Assembly (NCBI GenBank): GCA_019915135.1
Contig: JAHLMK010000015.1
Location: 248,001-312,000, forward strand
Direction: 5' to 3'
Length of the DNA stretch: 64,000 nucleotides
DNA from: Strobilurus pachycystidiatus
Taxonomy: Eukaryota; Basidiomycota; Agaricomycetes; Agaricales; Physalacriaceae
Positions 23,401-34,763 of this stretch are shown one piece after another. The translations under genes were made by a program, and so were the position numbers. Each line of letters starts with the position of its first letter. Position 1 is the first letter of the stretch. The notes under the pieces are model-generated. The model did not search any database and was not told the origin of the DNA. It saw only the letters and a program-made list of their open reading frames with translations.

Positions 23401-26400
23401 CAAAAACGCGCCGACATCATCCATTCCGCCGCCGCTCTCTTGGAGAAGTGCCAGCTCCTCAAATACGAGCGAGCGTCGGGCCGATTCCAGAGTACCGAAC
23501 TGGGACGCATCGCGTCGCATTATTATGTGACATACAACTCGATGATGGTTTACAACCAGCACCTAAGACCCACGATGTCGACTTTGGAGCTGTTCCGAGT
23601 GTTTGCGCTGTCGAACGAGTTTAAGCTTTTGCCGGTATGTTTGATGTGTGCTGATCAAGTTGATTGAACTGACGGCGTCGTATAGGTTCGCCAAGAGGAG
23701 AAGCTCGAGTTGGCTAAACTTCTAGAGCGTGTTCCCATTCCGGTCAAAGAGAGCGTGGAGGAGCCTGCGGCGAAGATCAACGTCCTCTTGCAAGCTTACA
23801 TCTCACAGCTGAAACTCGATGGTGAATATCTTTATTCTCGATTCGTCGGGCCTTCTAATCAAATCCATGTAGGCTTTGTCCTGGTGGCGGACATGGTGTT
23901 CGTACAACAATCGGCGGGACGTATCCTTCGTGCCATGTACGAGATTTGTCTCAAGCGTGGTTGGGCCGTACCTGCGAAGGCGGCACTGGATTTGTGTAAG
24001 ATGGTTGAGAAGCGAATGTGAGTCGATCCACTTTTCTTCAGCGTAGGCGTGGTTTTGATTGATTCGCACAGGTGGGGATCCATGACGCCTTTGAGACAGT
24101 TCAAGGGTGTACAAGCGGATATCATCCGTAAGGCCGAAGGCAAGCAATTCGTAGGTCGACTTCCGCGCATTTAGTAATCATAGACTGACTTTACCTTACA
24201 GCCGTGGTATCGCTATTTCGACTTGGTAGGTGGTTGTCATATCTAGTTTTGAGCGATTTCTGACAGAATTTGATCTAGACGCCTCCCGAAATCGGAGAAC
24301 TAATCGGCATGGCCAACGCCGGAAGATTGGTCCATCGTCTTGTACACAACTTCCCCAAACTAGTGTATGTATATCTTCTGTTACTTATGATTCATTCACT
24401 AATCAAAACTACACAGACTACAAGCCCAGGTGCAGCCCATCACCCGCTCGTTGCTACGCATCGACGTCTCCATCGTGCCCGATTTCCAATGGGACGAGAA
24501 AGTCCACGGAGGGGCCGAATCATTCCTGATTCTCGTGGAGGACGTCGATGGCGAGGTCATCCTCTTCCACGATACCTTCGTCCTCCGTCAGCGCTACTGC
24601 GAAGACGAACACAACATCACCATCACTGTCCCCATGTTCGAGCCTGTTCCTCCGAACTACTACATCTCCATCATCTCCGACCGCTGGCTACATTCCGAGA
24701 CCCGGCTGCCGATCTCCTTCAAGCATCTCATTCTCCCCGAGAAATTCCCATCTCCCACCAACCTCCTCGATCTACAACCCCTTCCCATATCGGAGCTCAA
24801 GAACCCAGAATTTGAGAGCATCTACACTTCCACCATTCCGAGCTTCAACAAGATCCAGACGCAGGTCTTCCAGGCGTTATACAACACCGACGAGAACGTC
24901 TTCGTTGGTGCACCTACAGGAAGCGGCAAGACTATCTGCGCCGAGTTCGCTCTGCTTCACTTGTGGAAGAAGGCGAACCCGCCGAGGGCGGTTTGCATTG
25001 AGCCGTACCAGGAGATGGTGGACATGAGGGTTGAAGAGTGGAAGAATAAGTTCTCGGGCCTACAAGGCGGGAAGGAGATCGTGAGCCTAACGGGAGAGAC
25101 GAGTGCTGATCTTCGTCTTCTGGAGAAAGGTGATCTTATTGTTTGTACACCATCGCAGGTCTGTTGTCTTTCTCCAATCTGTCGACAATGTTCTGATGAT
25201 TCGTTCAGTGGGACGTCTTGTCGCGCCGATGGCGTCAACGGAAGAATGTCCAGAACATTGGGCTGATCATCGCCGATGAAGTGCAGCTTGTCGGTGGAGA
25301 GGTTGGCCCGACTTATGAAGTCGTGATCTCCAGGACGAGATACGTCTCTGCTCAGACGGAGATCAAGACTCGTATAGTCGCTTGTGGTGTGTCTTTGGCC
25401 AACGCTCGGGATCTCGGAGAGTGGATGGGTGCACCAGCCCACACGATCTTCAACTTTTCGCCCAGGTATCTTTCATTTCGTCGCTTTTGTTAGCCATAAC
25501 TAATCTATAAACCTTTACAGCGCCCGTCCTCTCGACATGGACATTCACCTCCAGTCTTTCACCATCCCTCATTTCCCCTCCCTCATGATCGCCATGTCGA
25601 AGCCTGCCTACCTTTCCATCGTCGAACATGCGCCGAACAAGCCTGTGATCATCTTCGTTCCATCTCGAAAACAGTGCCGTCTCACTGCGGACGACTTAAT
25701 GATCCACTGTACGGCAGACGACAATCCTGACCGATTCCTGCACACCGAACTTTCCGTTCTTGAGCCCCATATCGAGCGCCTACGAGACGAGGGGTTGAAG
25801 GAGACGCTGCCCAAGGGCATTGCTTACTTCCATGAGGCGATGGACAAGCAGGACAAGACCATCGTTCAGCGTATGTTCCAGAGCGGAGCTGTACAGGTTT
25901 TGATTGCGTCGAAGGACACCGCATGGTCGCTTCCCGTCGCCAGTTACATGGTCATCATCATGGGTGTCCAGTACTACGAGGGCAAAGAGCATCGTTACGT
26001 CGACTATCCTGTTATGGATGTTCTGCAGATGATGGGGCGTGCATGTCGGCCTAAAGACGACGAGCGGAGCCGATGTGTTCTGATGTGCCAGCAGACGCGG
26101 AAGGACTTCTACAAGAAGTTCTTGGCAGAGGGACTGCCTATTGAAAGTCATCTTCCCACTCACCTCATTCACGACTACTTCCTCGCTGAGATTGCTGTCA
26201 AGACCATTGAGAACAAGCAGGATGCAATGGTTTGTGTTGTGGTTTTCTTTACGCTTCTCATAACTAACCGATCGTTCACAGGATATCTTGACATGGACAT
26301 ACTTCTACCGTCGGATGACCCAAAATCCCAACTACTACAATTTGCACAACGTCAGCCACCAGCATCTTTCTGATCACTTATCTGAGTTGGTCGAAAATAC

Positions 26401-27677
26401 TTTGACCGACCTTGTGAACTCCAAGTGCATAAGCATAGGTACGTTCTCGCTTAGCTCTTGAGTCTCAACAGTGTTAACGATCGCTCAGAGGACGACATGG
26501 ACGTCTCAGCTCTGAACTTGGGCATGATCGCTGCCTACTACAACATCTCATGTACGCTTTTTGGCCCATTGATGCTGACTCTCATTGACAAGGGGCTTCT
26601 ATGTAGACGTTACCGTGGAAGTCTATACGCTGTCGTTGAAAGAGCGCACGAAGCTCAAGGGTCTTCTCGAAGTCGTCTCATCGTCTGCCGAATTCGAGGT
26701 CGTTCCCATTCGTCGCCACGAAGATGTTATCCTTCGTCGTTTGTATGACAGACTCCCTGTCAAGATCGACCAGGCCAATTTCGAAGCACCGCACTTCAAG
26801 ACTTTCCTCCTCCTCCAGGCCCACTTCAGCCGGGTACAACTACCCGCTGACCTGGCGGCGGACCAGAAACTCATCCTTGAGAAAGTGTTAAACCTTCTAT
26901 CTGCGTGTGTTGATGTAATGAGTTCGAACGCATGGTTGAGTGCTCTGGGTGCCATGGATCTGGCGCAGATGTGCGTGCAGGCTGTGTGGGATAGGGATTC
27001 GCCTTTGCGACAGGTGCCTCATTTCGAGCCCGATGTGAGTCTTTTTGCTCGAAGCTCGGGAATGTCGTTCGTTGATTCTTTTACAGGTTGTCAAACGGTG
27101 CACTGATGCTGGGATCGAATCCGTGTACGATATCATGGAAATGGAAGACGACAAACGAACGGCGCTACTCCAGATGTCTACCGCCCAAATGTATGTCCTT
27201 TCGTCCAGCATCTTTCGTGCATCATCTGATTTTTTTCGTAGGCAAGATGTTGCCGCCTTTGTCAACTCGTACCCGACACTGGACGTGACTCACCAGCTCG
27301 TCAAAGACGAATATACAGCTGGCGCGCCCATCGTTCTCCAAGTCGCACTGGCGAGGGACGTCGACGAAGACGACGAGGGTGACCAAAAGGTCGTGGCACC
27401 GTACTACCCAGCCCAGAAGATGGCGAACTGGTGGCTCGTCGTCGGCGAGCCGTCCACCAAGCAGCTACTGGTGATCAAGCGGGTTACGGTTAACCGAAAC
27501 CTTTCGGTTAAACTCGAGTTCACGTTGCCGAAGGGCAAGCATTCCTTGAAGCTCTACGTTATCTGCGATTCTTATGTAGGTGCCGACCACGACATCGGTC
27601 TCGATGAGGTCGACGTCGCGGAGGGAGAGGACTCCGATAGCGATGAAGATGATAGCGACGATGCCATGGAAGAGTAG
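20412..27677 (+). CDS. BRR2: BRR2, U5 snRNP spliceosomal RNA helicase
   Basis: Brr2 unwinds U4/U6 during spliceosome activation. Exons: 20412-21974, 22023-23272, 23328-23634, 23686-23821, 23873-24017, 24072-24150, 24202-24225, 24279-24364, 24417-25158, 25209-25465, 25521-26229, 26282-26438, 26489-26551, 26607-27034, 27087-27190, 27242-27677. All phases agree, giving 2161 residues, the usual Brr2 length. The N-terminus has [29 protein letters not shown] and an acidic tract. Cassette 1 has APTGAGKT split by intron 1, the DEIH box in [22 protein letters not shown] and [12 protein letters not shown]. Cassette 2 has APTGSGKT but DEVQ in place of DExH, and QMMGRACRP, as expected for the less active second cassette. 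A Sec63 unit follows each cassette. Start 20412 ([11 protein letters not shown]) is chosen over 20307 because it fits the family N-terminus. Exon 7 is only 24 nt. Confidence 0.97.
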
Positions 27678-28143
27678 ATTATGTATCATACTTGTGACGT
27701 CTTGATGTGCTTTGGTGTATTTTTATTTTCATCTCATTTACCTATCTTTCGTTCGATGCCAGCAGAACGCCGAACGACGCACTACAACCTTACACAGGTC
27801 TAAAGCTATTGTGGACCAAATTGAAACACGCTCGACGTTGGCCACAAGCCAACAACAGCGCTAATTGAGTCTCATCGAACGATCCTTTGGTGTCACTGTA
27901 TTCCACCAACTTATCTCAAGCATGCTTGGGCCTGCAGCCGTGCTGCCGTGTACACAGATGGCTTCCTCAGCATCACAATAAGCATGACGGTTTCAATTCG
28001 GTACGACGTTGGATGTTTGGGTTTGATTCCTATCAACCTGGAAAGCTATGGCTCAGACGACGAACGTCGACGGAAATAATCTGAGTTCAATGTGAGCAAG
28101 TCTGACTTATTGGTTACGCTCATATTTTGCGAATTCGAACGTA
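27678..28143. other. Intergenic between convergent genes
   Basis: BRR2 3' UTR and flank; no supported gene or repeat. Confidence 0.5.
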
Positions 28144-28957
28144 CTATGTTACAATTGCTTTCGAGCTACATATACACCTTGGTAATTTAATACACGAGAA
28201 AGGAAGCCAGATACAGAACCCAGATAAGAAAGAAGCTAAATGCATAAGATAGAAAGTCCAGATATTGCCTGCCATGCACCTCCGTCTTGCATCGGCGCGG
28301 AACATATTCTCTTCAACATGATAAGGTCGATAGATGACCATTGTGTCTGGGTCATCGAACGCGGTGAAGACTTGGGGCAGCAGATCACCGACTGACAAAG
28401 AATTTAATCTTCAACATTGTCTGAGATATCCTAAAAACCCAGATCAGCAACGCAAACATGATCCGCCGGAAGAAATTCACGTACTTCGACCGCATATCGC
28501 TCTTCTTTCCACGAACAGAGCCAGTCCGTCGAACCGGGGCAGTAGAGGATGTGGATGGTGACCAATGCAGAGTCGGCGGCGTCGACAAAGATGGCTCCCA
28601 AGAAGGAACCGCTGAAGAGGCGACGGGAGAAGCGGTGCAATACCGCAAGCAGGATGGTGCGTGAGAACCTCTGCGCCTCACTGGCATGAGTGAGGGTGGA
28701 GGTCGTCCGTCGAAGGCATCCCAGCCGTTGAGACAACTCGACGTGGAGTTGTTCATCAAGCGCCTGTATGCGCTCTTTGAGAGAACGCCGGGGGCACTCT
28801 CGAAGGGTCCGATGGGTTGGTCGACGGCGGAAGCGCCCATGGGTCTGAATTTGTATGGGAAGGGGCCGAAAACTTTAGCAGCGCGGAGGGCAGGATCATC
28901 GTAGTAGCCGCCCTCGTTGTGTAATTGGAGACGAGAGAAGTCATCGCCATACTCCAT
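28144..28957 (-). CDS. Uncharacterised protein, reading frame interrupted or mis-modelled
   Basis: The likely start is the ATG at 28957 (MEYGDDFSRLQLHNEGGYYDDP), with a TATATA element about 95 nt upstream (near 29048). The first about 55 codons read well in this frame. From about 28790 leftwards the natural-looking frame is the other one: LKERIQALDEQLHVELSQRLG, then hydrophobic SGSFLGAIFVDAADSALVTIHIL. A 48-nt intron (GTTTTT...GTCAG, near 28395-28435) then joins in phase to VGDLLPQVFTAFDDPDTMVIYRPYH and a hydrophobic C-terminus. The change near 28790 is either a one-base indel by the CCCCC run or an intron I could not place. No family recognised. Confidence 0.4.
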
Positions 28958-29699
28958 GTTGGTCGTTGACTAGACGATTGGGTGATTGGAGTGTGATGAG
29001 TGCGATGCAGGTGAATGGGTTTAGAAAATGGGACATTTGTGAACGCTTATATATTCGAATAATAGGAGCCATTTCTTCGCCCGCGTCATAGGAGAAGGTC
29101 TGTTTAACCGGTGAGGCGATGCACGTGGAGTCTGAGAATGACACCGTGTATAGGAGCCCCCCCCAAGCGAAGGTAAGCGATTGAGTGGAATTCGAAGTAG
29201 TCATGGCGTAACAGTGAGACAGTCGAAGCAGCCTGAGGATTCAAATCACCCCCGACCAAGCCCCCGACTGGGGATCTGACGTCTGAAGAAGAGGTCGTTA
29301 GGAGGCCACCATGAAGAGATGCACAGGCGAGCAAGGGCGTGCTTCTGACGAGAAGCTCGACCGCTTGGGTAGCAAGATATCTGCCAGTGAGCCTTTGATA
29401 ATGGTGGTGAATGAGGAGATCAACTCGAAGCCGAAGATGGACCGGTAATCGAGAAGACCAGCGTCAGGTTTGACTCCATCGTTTACTTCGACTGAGGACT
29501 GCCAAAGAGACTTGAATGTACATCTGCTTACCTGATTATCATCTTCTGACGCCGAACGACGCTTACTTCGTCAGAACAGCGACATCACGAGTGTATTCCA
29601 GAGGAAATCCTGTGTCGAATATCGGGTGAACTGATTATCCTCTGGGATTGTATATCTACCCCATTCTGACCTATCCAGTGTTGTAAGAGTATGCATAGG
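28958..29699. other. Intergenic, no supported gene
   Basis: Contains the TATATA element near 29048 for the minus-strand gene at 28957. ORFs at 28941-29204 and 29104-29334 show no motif. Confidence 0.45.
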
Positions 29700-30257
29700 T
29701 CAATAGCGTCCATAGAGAACGCGGCCAACGAACAATATCATGACCACGCCGAGGAAAGCAGCTAAACCACCTAGAACTGTTGCTCCCGCTGCGTAGCCAA
29801 CGACCATCATCTGACTATACCCTTGTAAAGACCCTGCCCCAATCAGTCCTACGATCGCTTGAAGACCAATGATAGACGATGCAAGAAGGACCACAATAGC
29901 CACTTCGTCTCCATCTACATGAAACCTGCCTAACACAGAGAGTTGAACGATGGGGTACACGAGCGCGGTCGACACGAGCGCTCCGCCGATGGCGCCAGCT
30001 GCGGCGGAAGCGCCGTATGTCTTGTCGTGCATGGATGGGATACGGCTGAGAATGACATGCCCGAATAGGAGGGAGACCGTGGCGACAGCGGTTCCGCCGA
30101 GAACGACGAGCATGAAGATGACGGGATAGTTGGCATTTATGTGTACGTTGAAGGGCTCGCGCGGAGGTGAAGTGGAGGACGTGACTGGAGGTGGAAGTGC
30201 GCAGTGGCATGCAGTCGGAGTGTGGCTCTTCTCGGCAGTGCTAGTGCTAGTGCTCAT
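29700..30257 (-). CDS. Small multi-pass membrane protein, paralogue family member 2
   Basis: 185 residues from the ATG at 30257 (MSTSTSTAEKSHTP), chosen because it aligns with the start at 450. An upstream in-frame ATG at 30551 would run through the shared promoter block and is rejected. It has CHCALPPPVTSS, then NANYPVIFMLVVLGGTAVAT, DKTYGASAAAGAIGGALVST and VVGYAAGATVLGG: about four membrane segments. It is closest to member 1. No domain name is known. Its C-terminus (FVGRVLYGRY) shows the kind of ending member 1 would have had before the SINE insertion. Confidence 0.8.
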   Translation of the reverse strand: MSTSTSTAEKSHTPTACHCALPPPVTSSTSPPREPFNVHINANYPVIFMLVVLGGTAVATVSLLFGHVILSRIPSMHDKTYGASAAAGAIGGALVSTALVYPIVQLSVLGRFHVDGDEVAIVVLLASSIIGLQAIVGLIGAGSLQGYSQMMVVGYAAGATVLGGLAAFLGVVMILFVGRVLYGRY

Positions 30258-30300
30258 ATTGCTTGAAGGCTGGTTGTGGGATATGAGGCGTAGCTGGGAG

Positions 30301-30369
30301 TGTGGCTCGCTAGTTTGCGCGGTTTTGAGCCGAATCCCATCGTAGATCGTTTGATACGCGATGCCACAA
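30301..30369 (-). promoter_or_regulatory. Shared inverted-repeat promoter, copy 2
   Basis: On the minus strand TTGTGGC (complement of 30363-30369) begins the block, followed by ATCGCGTATCAAACGATCTA, nearly identical to copy 1. It ends in GAGCCACA (complement of 30301-30308), 44 nt before the ATG. The inverted repeat is six to seven bases. A clear TATA box is missing; only CTCAAAAC is at the matching place. Confidence 0.6.
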
Positions 30370-31403
30370 TCGAGACATGAACGAGGGAGCGTCCCAAAGG
30401 AGTCTAGTTTGAGTTTTGCTGTAACATGAACTTGACCGAGAGATCTCGGATAGTCCGTATCAAATCTCTTCAGAAGACTCTTCGTGACGATGCGTGCCAG
30501 AGACAGGTCGATGAGGGAAACATCAAGCACTTTGTTGCGTAATGGATGCACTTCGAGGACAGGGAAGGGCGGCCATCGTAGTAAATCGTGAGGTCTGATT
30601 TCTCTCCTTCTGGCAAGGCGGATGGTTGAGGGGACCTGGCTCAGATCTGCTGGAGTCTTTGAACCGTTGATTCCTCAGTTACAAAGGCTTGAAGAGTGAC
30701 GCACCATAGTCCCCATCGTCAATCACGTTAAGATACTGGCCAAACAGTTTGAGACGCAAATCTTGAGTGCCGACTGCTCACATATTGTAGTCCCTGGGAT
30801 GCGATATCCGGTCGGAATATGGAATGCTAGATCCTGGTCAGCCTTGGCAACGGGTCCGACCAATCACTGGCAAATGCGTACACAGACAGCCTATTACGAT
30901 GTAGGGACGAGGGTGCATGGCAGTAGGAGTGGCCAGTGACGAGTCCAACAACCTGGGCTGGATAACGCTTGATCTCGATATAACGAGTCCCGTTGTCGAA
31001 GCCGATGGCGACATTGTCGTTCAAATTTGGAGCAGAAATCACCATGGCACGTTGAATTTTTTTTTTAGCCACGGAGCAGTAGCAGATGTGCGATTGAAGA
31101 GTATTGGAGAGCGATGAGTGTCAAGTCGAAGCGATGATGATGGCATTGAAGGAAGCGCTGCCCTGCGCTGCCGCCGGCAATTGTCAATGTCTGTCACGTA
31201 ACCTGGTCCTTGGTTTTCCCTTTTCTCAGTCTGCGTAGAGGCTCTTCCCTCAGACTACTACTAGCGCCCACAACTATTCCAGCTAGGCGGAGGCTAAATC
31301 CGGGTGCGATAATTCAAGGGTAAGTCTTCTGTCCAACTTTGTTTGCGGCGCTCACAAGCTCATAGCGAATTTTCCAGCTCGACGACCCAATATATGATTT
31401 ACC
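30370..31403. other. Intergenic, no supported gene
   Basis: Divergent promoter space between the membrane-protein gene and the F-box gene. A T-run (tttttttttag) lies near 31056. No gene or repeat was recognised. Confidence 0.45.
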
Positions 31404-33128
31404 ATGACTCAACCCCCGCCGACAAACGCGCACTCAGCGCTGTACCCCCTCACCAGTCATCAGACCTCCCTTCTTGCCATTCTTGATGAGCTTCCCCGAG
31501 TCAACGCTCCTCCATCCTCTGAACAACAGTCCCTCGTACGCGAATGGCGGGAGTCATTCTCAGTCTCGTCTTCCGCGACCAAGAAAAGGATGACCGATCT
31601 TAGGCATGAGCTGGAACTCCTAGAGAAACAGGCGGCCCAAATTTCCAGTCTCGAAGCAAAGTTCGATAGCTTCTGTTCGTCCATTCATTGTTTCCCCTTC
31701 GAGATCCTGGAGCAAGTGTTCCTCGCATACGTTCAGTGCTGGGACAGGACATATCTCAGCCGTGTAAAATTCGGACCCTGGCTTCTGGGGAGAGTATGCG
31801 TGCGTTGGCGCTCTGTGTCTCGCTCGTGCGCTTCTCTCTGGACCGCCAATACCATTGAGGTTCCCATCCCCGAACTTTGTGCACTCCGTGATCCGTTATC
31901 CTTAATTGGCACCTTTCTGGACTGTACGGGGACGGAGAATTTGTTGGATATCACACTCCGTGGTTTTGGGGATCTGGGTACTGACAATCTCCCAAAGCGC
32001 ATAATGGCAGTGCTCTTACGTCGGATAACGCGATGGAGGGATGTAGCACTTGAGGATGTCTCGGAAGAGGAAATACCCCTCCTTCAGGCCATTGATGGAG
32101 CACCCCGCGTCCGGAGCTTGGCTATATCTATACGCCACGAGACGTCGGAAGCTCTGCTGAGTACATTGGCTGGCTCGTCAGACATCAGCTCTGTTGACTT
32201 CCCAGGCTTTTCCAAAATCCCCTTCCACTACCTGAGTCTTCGGAAATTCGTGGACCAAACTTATCATCACGCTGAGGATTCCGTCACCCATGCGCTAGCT
32301 ATCCTCCGCGCTTGCCCTTGCCTTGAGACGTTCGAATTCGAACCCGGGCACATGGAGGTACATTCTGAACCAAGTGCCGCCTTTCGTCTTCGACATGAAA
32401 ACCTCCGGATTCTCAGGACAAGCGATGCCGGCTTACTTCGCGTGTTGGAGCTACCCAATCTCAACAGCCTTGACATCCTCTCCACACCATGTTGGCCTGA
32501 ATTTGATGTGGACGAAGCCGTTTGTAGTCTTCCGCATGTTCATGGCTTGATCCACGCTTCTGGTTGCAATCTCACATCCCTCGAGTTGCACGATGTCTAT
32601 CCGGACAGTCATCTCGAGTCAATTTTGGACCTGACGCCCGAGCTACGGAGTCTCAACATCAGTTTCAACAATCGTCACTCCACTGGGACCCTGTGCGATC
32701 TCATGACTCGAATGGGAGAGACTGTTGAGTCGTCCGAGGCAGACGATTCTGATGCCGAAACGGCTCCCTCCCCCGATGTCGGCCTCGAGGTCACGGAGAC
32801 GACACCTCAGTCGGACGATGGTACCGATGAGTCCGAGGATTCTACATTGGCAGTGCATGCCATCATCCCCAAACTCCAAACTTTTTATTACTGGGACTAC
32901 GTCTGCGATGACCGTGTCCATATAGTCAACGAAGACTTTGTGGGTATGCTCGAATCTCGGTATCGCACCGACGGCGAGGGTCTGAAGAAAGTGACGGTGT
33001 GTTTTGACGACGAGTATTCCGCTGCCATGATTCGGCTTACCATGTATGAGAAGAAGCGTTTAGTAAGGCTCCGAGACCTAGGTCTCAAGATTAACATAAG
33101 AGGGACCGACGACTTTCAATATCTATAA
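31404..33128 (+). CDS. F-box-like protein
   Basis: Intronless, 574 residues. A predicted coiled coil (about residues 58-92, LRHELELLEKQAAQISSLEAKF) precedes an F-box-like motif (about 97-145: FPFEILEQVFLAYV ... WLLGRVCVRWRSVSRSCASLW). This layout is typical of the large Agaricomycete F-box families. A leucine-rich, LRR-like C-terminal half follows, interrupted by an acidic Ser/Asp/Glu loop (about 440-490). It presumably acts as an SCF ubiquitin-ligase substrate adaptor; the target is unknown. Confidence 0.8.
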   Translation: MTQPPPTNAHSALYPLTSHQTSLLAILDELPRVNAPPSSEQQSLVREWRESFSVSSSATKKRMTDLRHELELLEKQAAQISSLEAKFDSFCSSIHCFPFEILEQVFLAYVQCWDRTYLSRVKFGPWLLGRVCVRWRSVSRSCASLWTANTIEVPIPELCALRDPLSLIGTFLDCTGTENLLDITLRGFGDLGTDNLPKRIMAVLLRRITRWRDVALEDVSEEEIPLLQAIDGAPRVRSLAISIRHETSEALLSTLAGSSDISSVDFPGFSKIPFHYLSLRKFVDQTYHHAEDSVTHALAILRACPCLETFEFEPGHMEVHSEPSAAFRLRHENLRILRTSDAGLLRVLELPNLNSLDILSTPCWPEFDVDEAVCSLPHVHGLIHASGCNLTSLELHDVYPDSHLESILDLTPELRSLNISFNNRHSTGTLCDLMTRMGETVESSEADDSDAETAPSPDVGLEVTETTPQSDDGTDESEDSTLAVHAIIPKLQTFYYWDYVCDDRVHIVNEDFVGMLESRYRTDGEGLKKVTVCFDDEYSAAMIRLTMYEKKRLVRLRDLGLKINIRGTDDFQYL

Positions 33129-33562
33129 TCCTATCGTGACAGGAGAGATTTTGTAACAGCACTATATAGACAGATAGGTTAGGAGCGGTAGGCTCTGTGT
33201 TATCGTGTATATATCTTGCATGGCCGTCTAGGTTACTATGTCTTCAACTTCAAGGTCGTTCAATTTCAAGTTGCCATCGACATCTGCCACGCGTACGCTA
33301 GCCTGTCTTACAGTCCTCATCGATGACTTAGACTTTGTCTAGAGCATACTTGGTCACTCGACCGATGAGATGCTTCGGCTTGTTTTGCAGTATCTTCTTC
33401 GACTGGCTCTGGGTCATCTGACATCCATCTTCTGACTCTAAGAACCCATCCAACGAACAAGTCTTATTTCCTACAGCAAATCTACCAGTCTATTCCATAG
33501 TATTCAGACAACAACATTTTAATACTGTGGATGTCCAGGTAGTTAAGCAATCACGAAGGAAG
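33129..33562. other. Intergenic between convergent genes
   Basis: 3' flanks of the F-box gene and of membrane-protein member 3. No gene or repeat was recognised. Confidence 0.5.
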
Positions 33563-34081
33563 TCAGCGTAAATTCGGATCGGACAGGGCCCTCAACACGA
33601 GCCCACCAAAGCCCAATACTAACGATCCTAGGACTGCCGCTCCCGCTGCGTAGCCGACGCCCATGACATGGGTATGCCCTCCGAGTCGCAGAATCCCTGC
33701 CCCGATTATTCCTGCGATTGCCTCCAAACCGATGATGGACGAAGTGACGAGAATTGCGATAGCCTGTTCGTCTCCATGGACGGAGATCTTGCCCAACACG
33801 TAGAGTTTAGCGATGGGGCACCCGAGCGTGAGACACGCAATCAATCCGCCGATAGCGCCAGCGGCGGCGGAAGCGCTGTACGTTTTGCCGCGCATGCCAG
33901 TGCGCGCCAGGCAGCAGCGAAGAATGAAATGCCCATAGATAAGGGAGAGCATGGTGATGGCGGTCGCGCTAAAGACTAGAAGGATGGCGGCGGCGACTTC
34001 GTTGGCGTCTATATGGATGGGATGGATGGGAAAGCTGATGCGCTCAGCGCGTCGTTCAAAGGAAAAGGTGTAGGCGGTCAT
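33563..34081 (-). CDS. Small multi-pass membrane protein, paralogue family member 3
   Basis: 172 residues from the ATG at 34081 (MTAYTFSFERRAERI). An upstream in-frame ATG at 34318 would cross the promoter block. This is the most diverged member: the Cys/His-Pro N-terminal motif is lost. It keeps HIDANEVAAAILLVFSATAI, GKTYSASAAAGAIGGLIACL and MGVGYAAGAAVLGSLVLGFGG. About four membrane segments; function unknown. Confidence 0.75.
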   Translation of the reverse strand: MTAYTFSFERRAERISFPIHPIHIDANEVAAAILLVFSATAITMLSLIYGHFILRCCLARTGMRGKTYSASAAAGAIGGLIACLTLGCPIAKLYVLGKISVHGDEQAIAILVTSSIIGLEAIAGIIGAGILRLGGHTHVMGVGYAAGAAVLGSLVLGFGGLVLRALSDPNLR

Positions 34082-34125
34082 ATTGTGGGATGGTTGAATG
34101 CGAGATATGAGGCGGATAGCTGAGA

Positions 34126-34211
34126 TTGTGGCTCGGCATGTACGAGTGGGCCTTTTATAGGTACAGCAATTCCCTCGCTGATCTTCTGATCCCGGATCTG
34201 CGTCACCACAA
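34126..34211 (-). promoter_or_regulatory. Shared inverted-repeat promoter, copy 3
   Basis: On the minus strand: TTGTGGTGACGC (start, complement of 34200-34211), TATAAAA (complement of 34153-34159) and GAGCCACAA (complement of 34126-34134), 45 nt before the ATG. Spacing between arms is about 17 bp longer than in the other copies and the GTATCAAACGATCT block is diverged, as is the protein. Confidence 0.55.
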
Positions 34212-34763
34212 TTGATGACAAGGGCGCGTCCCAACGAGGAAGTGCTGTTTTGTAGTACCGGCTGCTGGTGAGACGTGCTGTAGTAGAATTCACTACAGAG
34301 GCTCGCTCGGCGAATCACCGGGCCGTATCGAATTCATGAGTGTGAAGCGGCAACCCCGGATTACGAGCAAGACAATCCTAGACACAGATCGCAAGAAGCA
34401 GGCGTGATTGGGCAGTGGGCACGTCAAGACTGGTCACTCGAGTGGTGGCGATAAGCCCAGTACTTCAGTGAGGTATGCTCTCAATCAGATAATTCGGTTA
34501 GCCGAGCCGGTCTGTGCACCAATTCAAAGGAGAAACCGCGAGACTGACTGACTGGGAAGTTGAAGACGAGGTCACATTAGGGCCACATCAACTCGAGACC
34601 GCGGTAATCTAGCTGGGAGCAGTGCAGGAGTAGCGAATGGTGGAAAGATATTCCGGCAGGCATTTCGGAACGGACCCGACAGAGCGCTGATTTCGCCCGC
34701 CTTCGACTCTTTGCTGCTCCCTTGCTCTCTTCCTCTCTTCCTCGTTCTATCAAGACCCGCAAA
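34212..34763. other. Intergenic with pyrimidine-rich ribosomal-protein promoter
   Basis: 34705-34750 is strongly pyrimidine-rich (tgctcccttgctctcttcct and more), as expected just upstream of a basidiomycete ribosomal-protein ATG. Minus-strand ORFs here (34572-34957) overlap this promoter and are not supported. Confidence 0.5.

Noticed and set aside
30258..30551. 98-codon N-terminal extension of family member 2
   Set aside because: It reads through the conserved promoter block. The paralogues start at the position chosen here.
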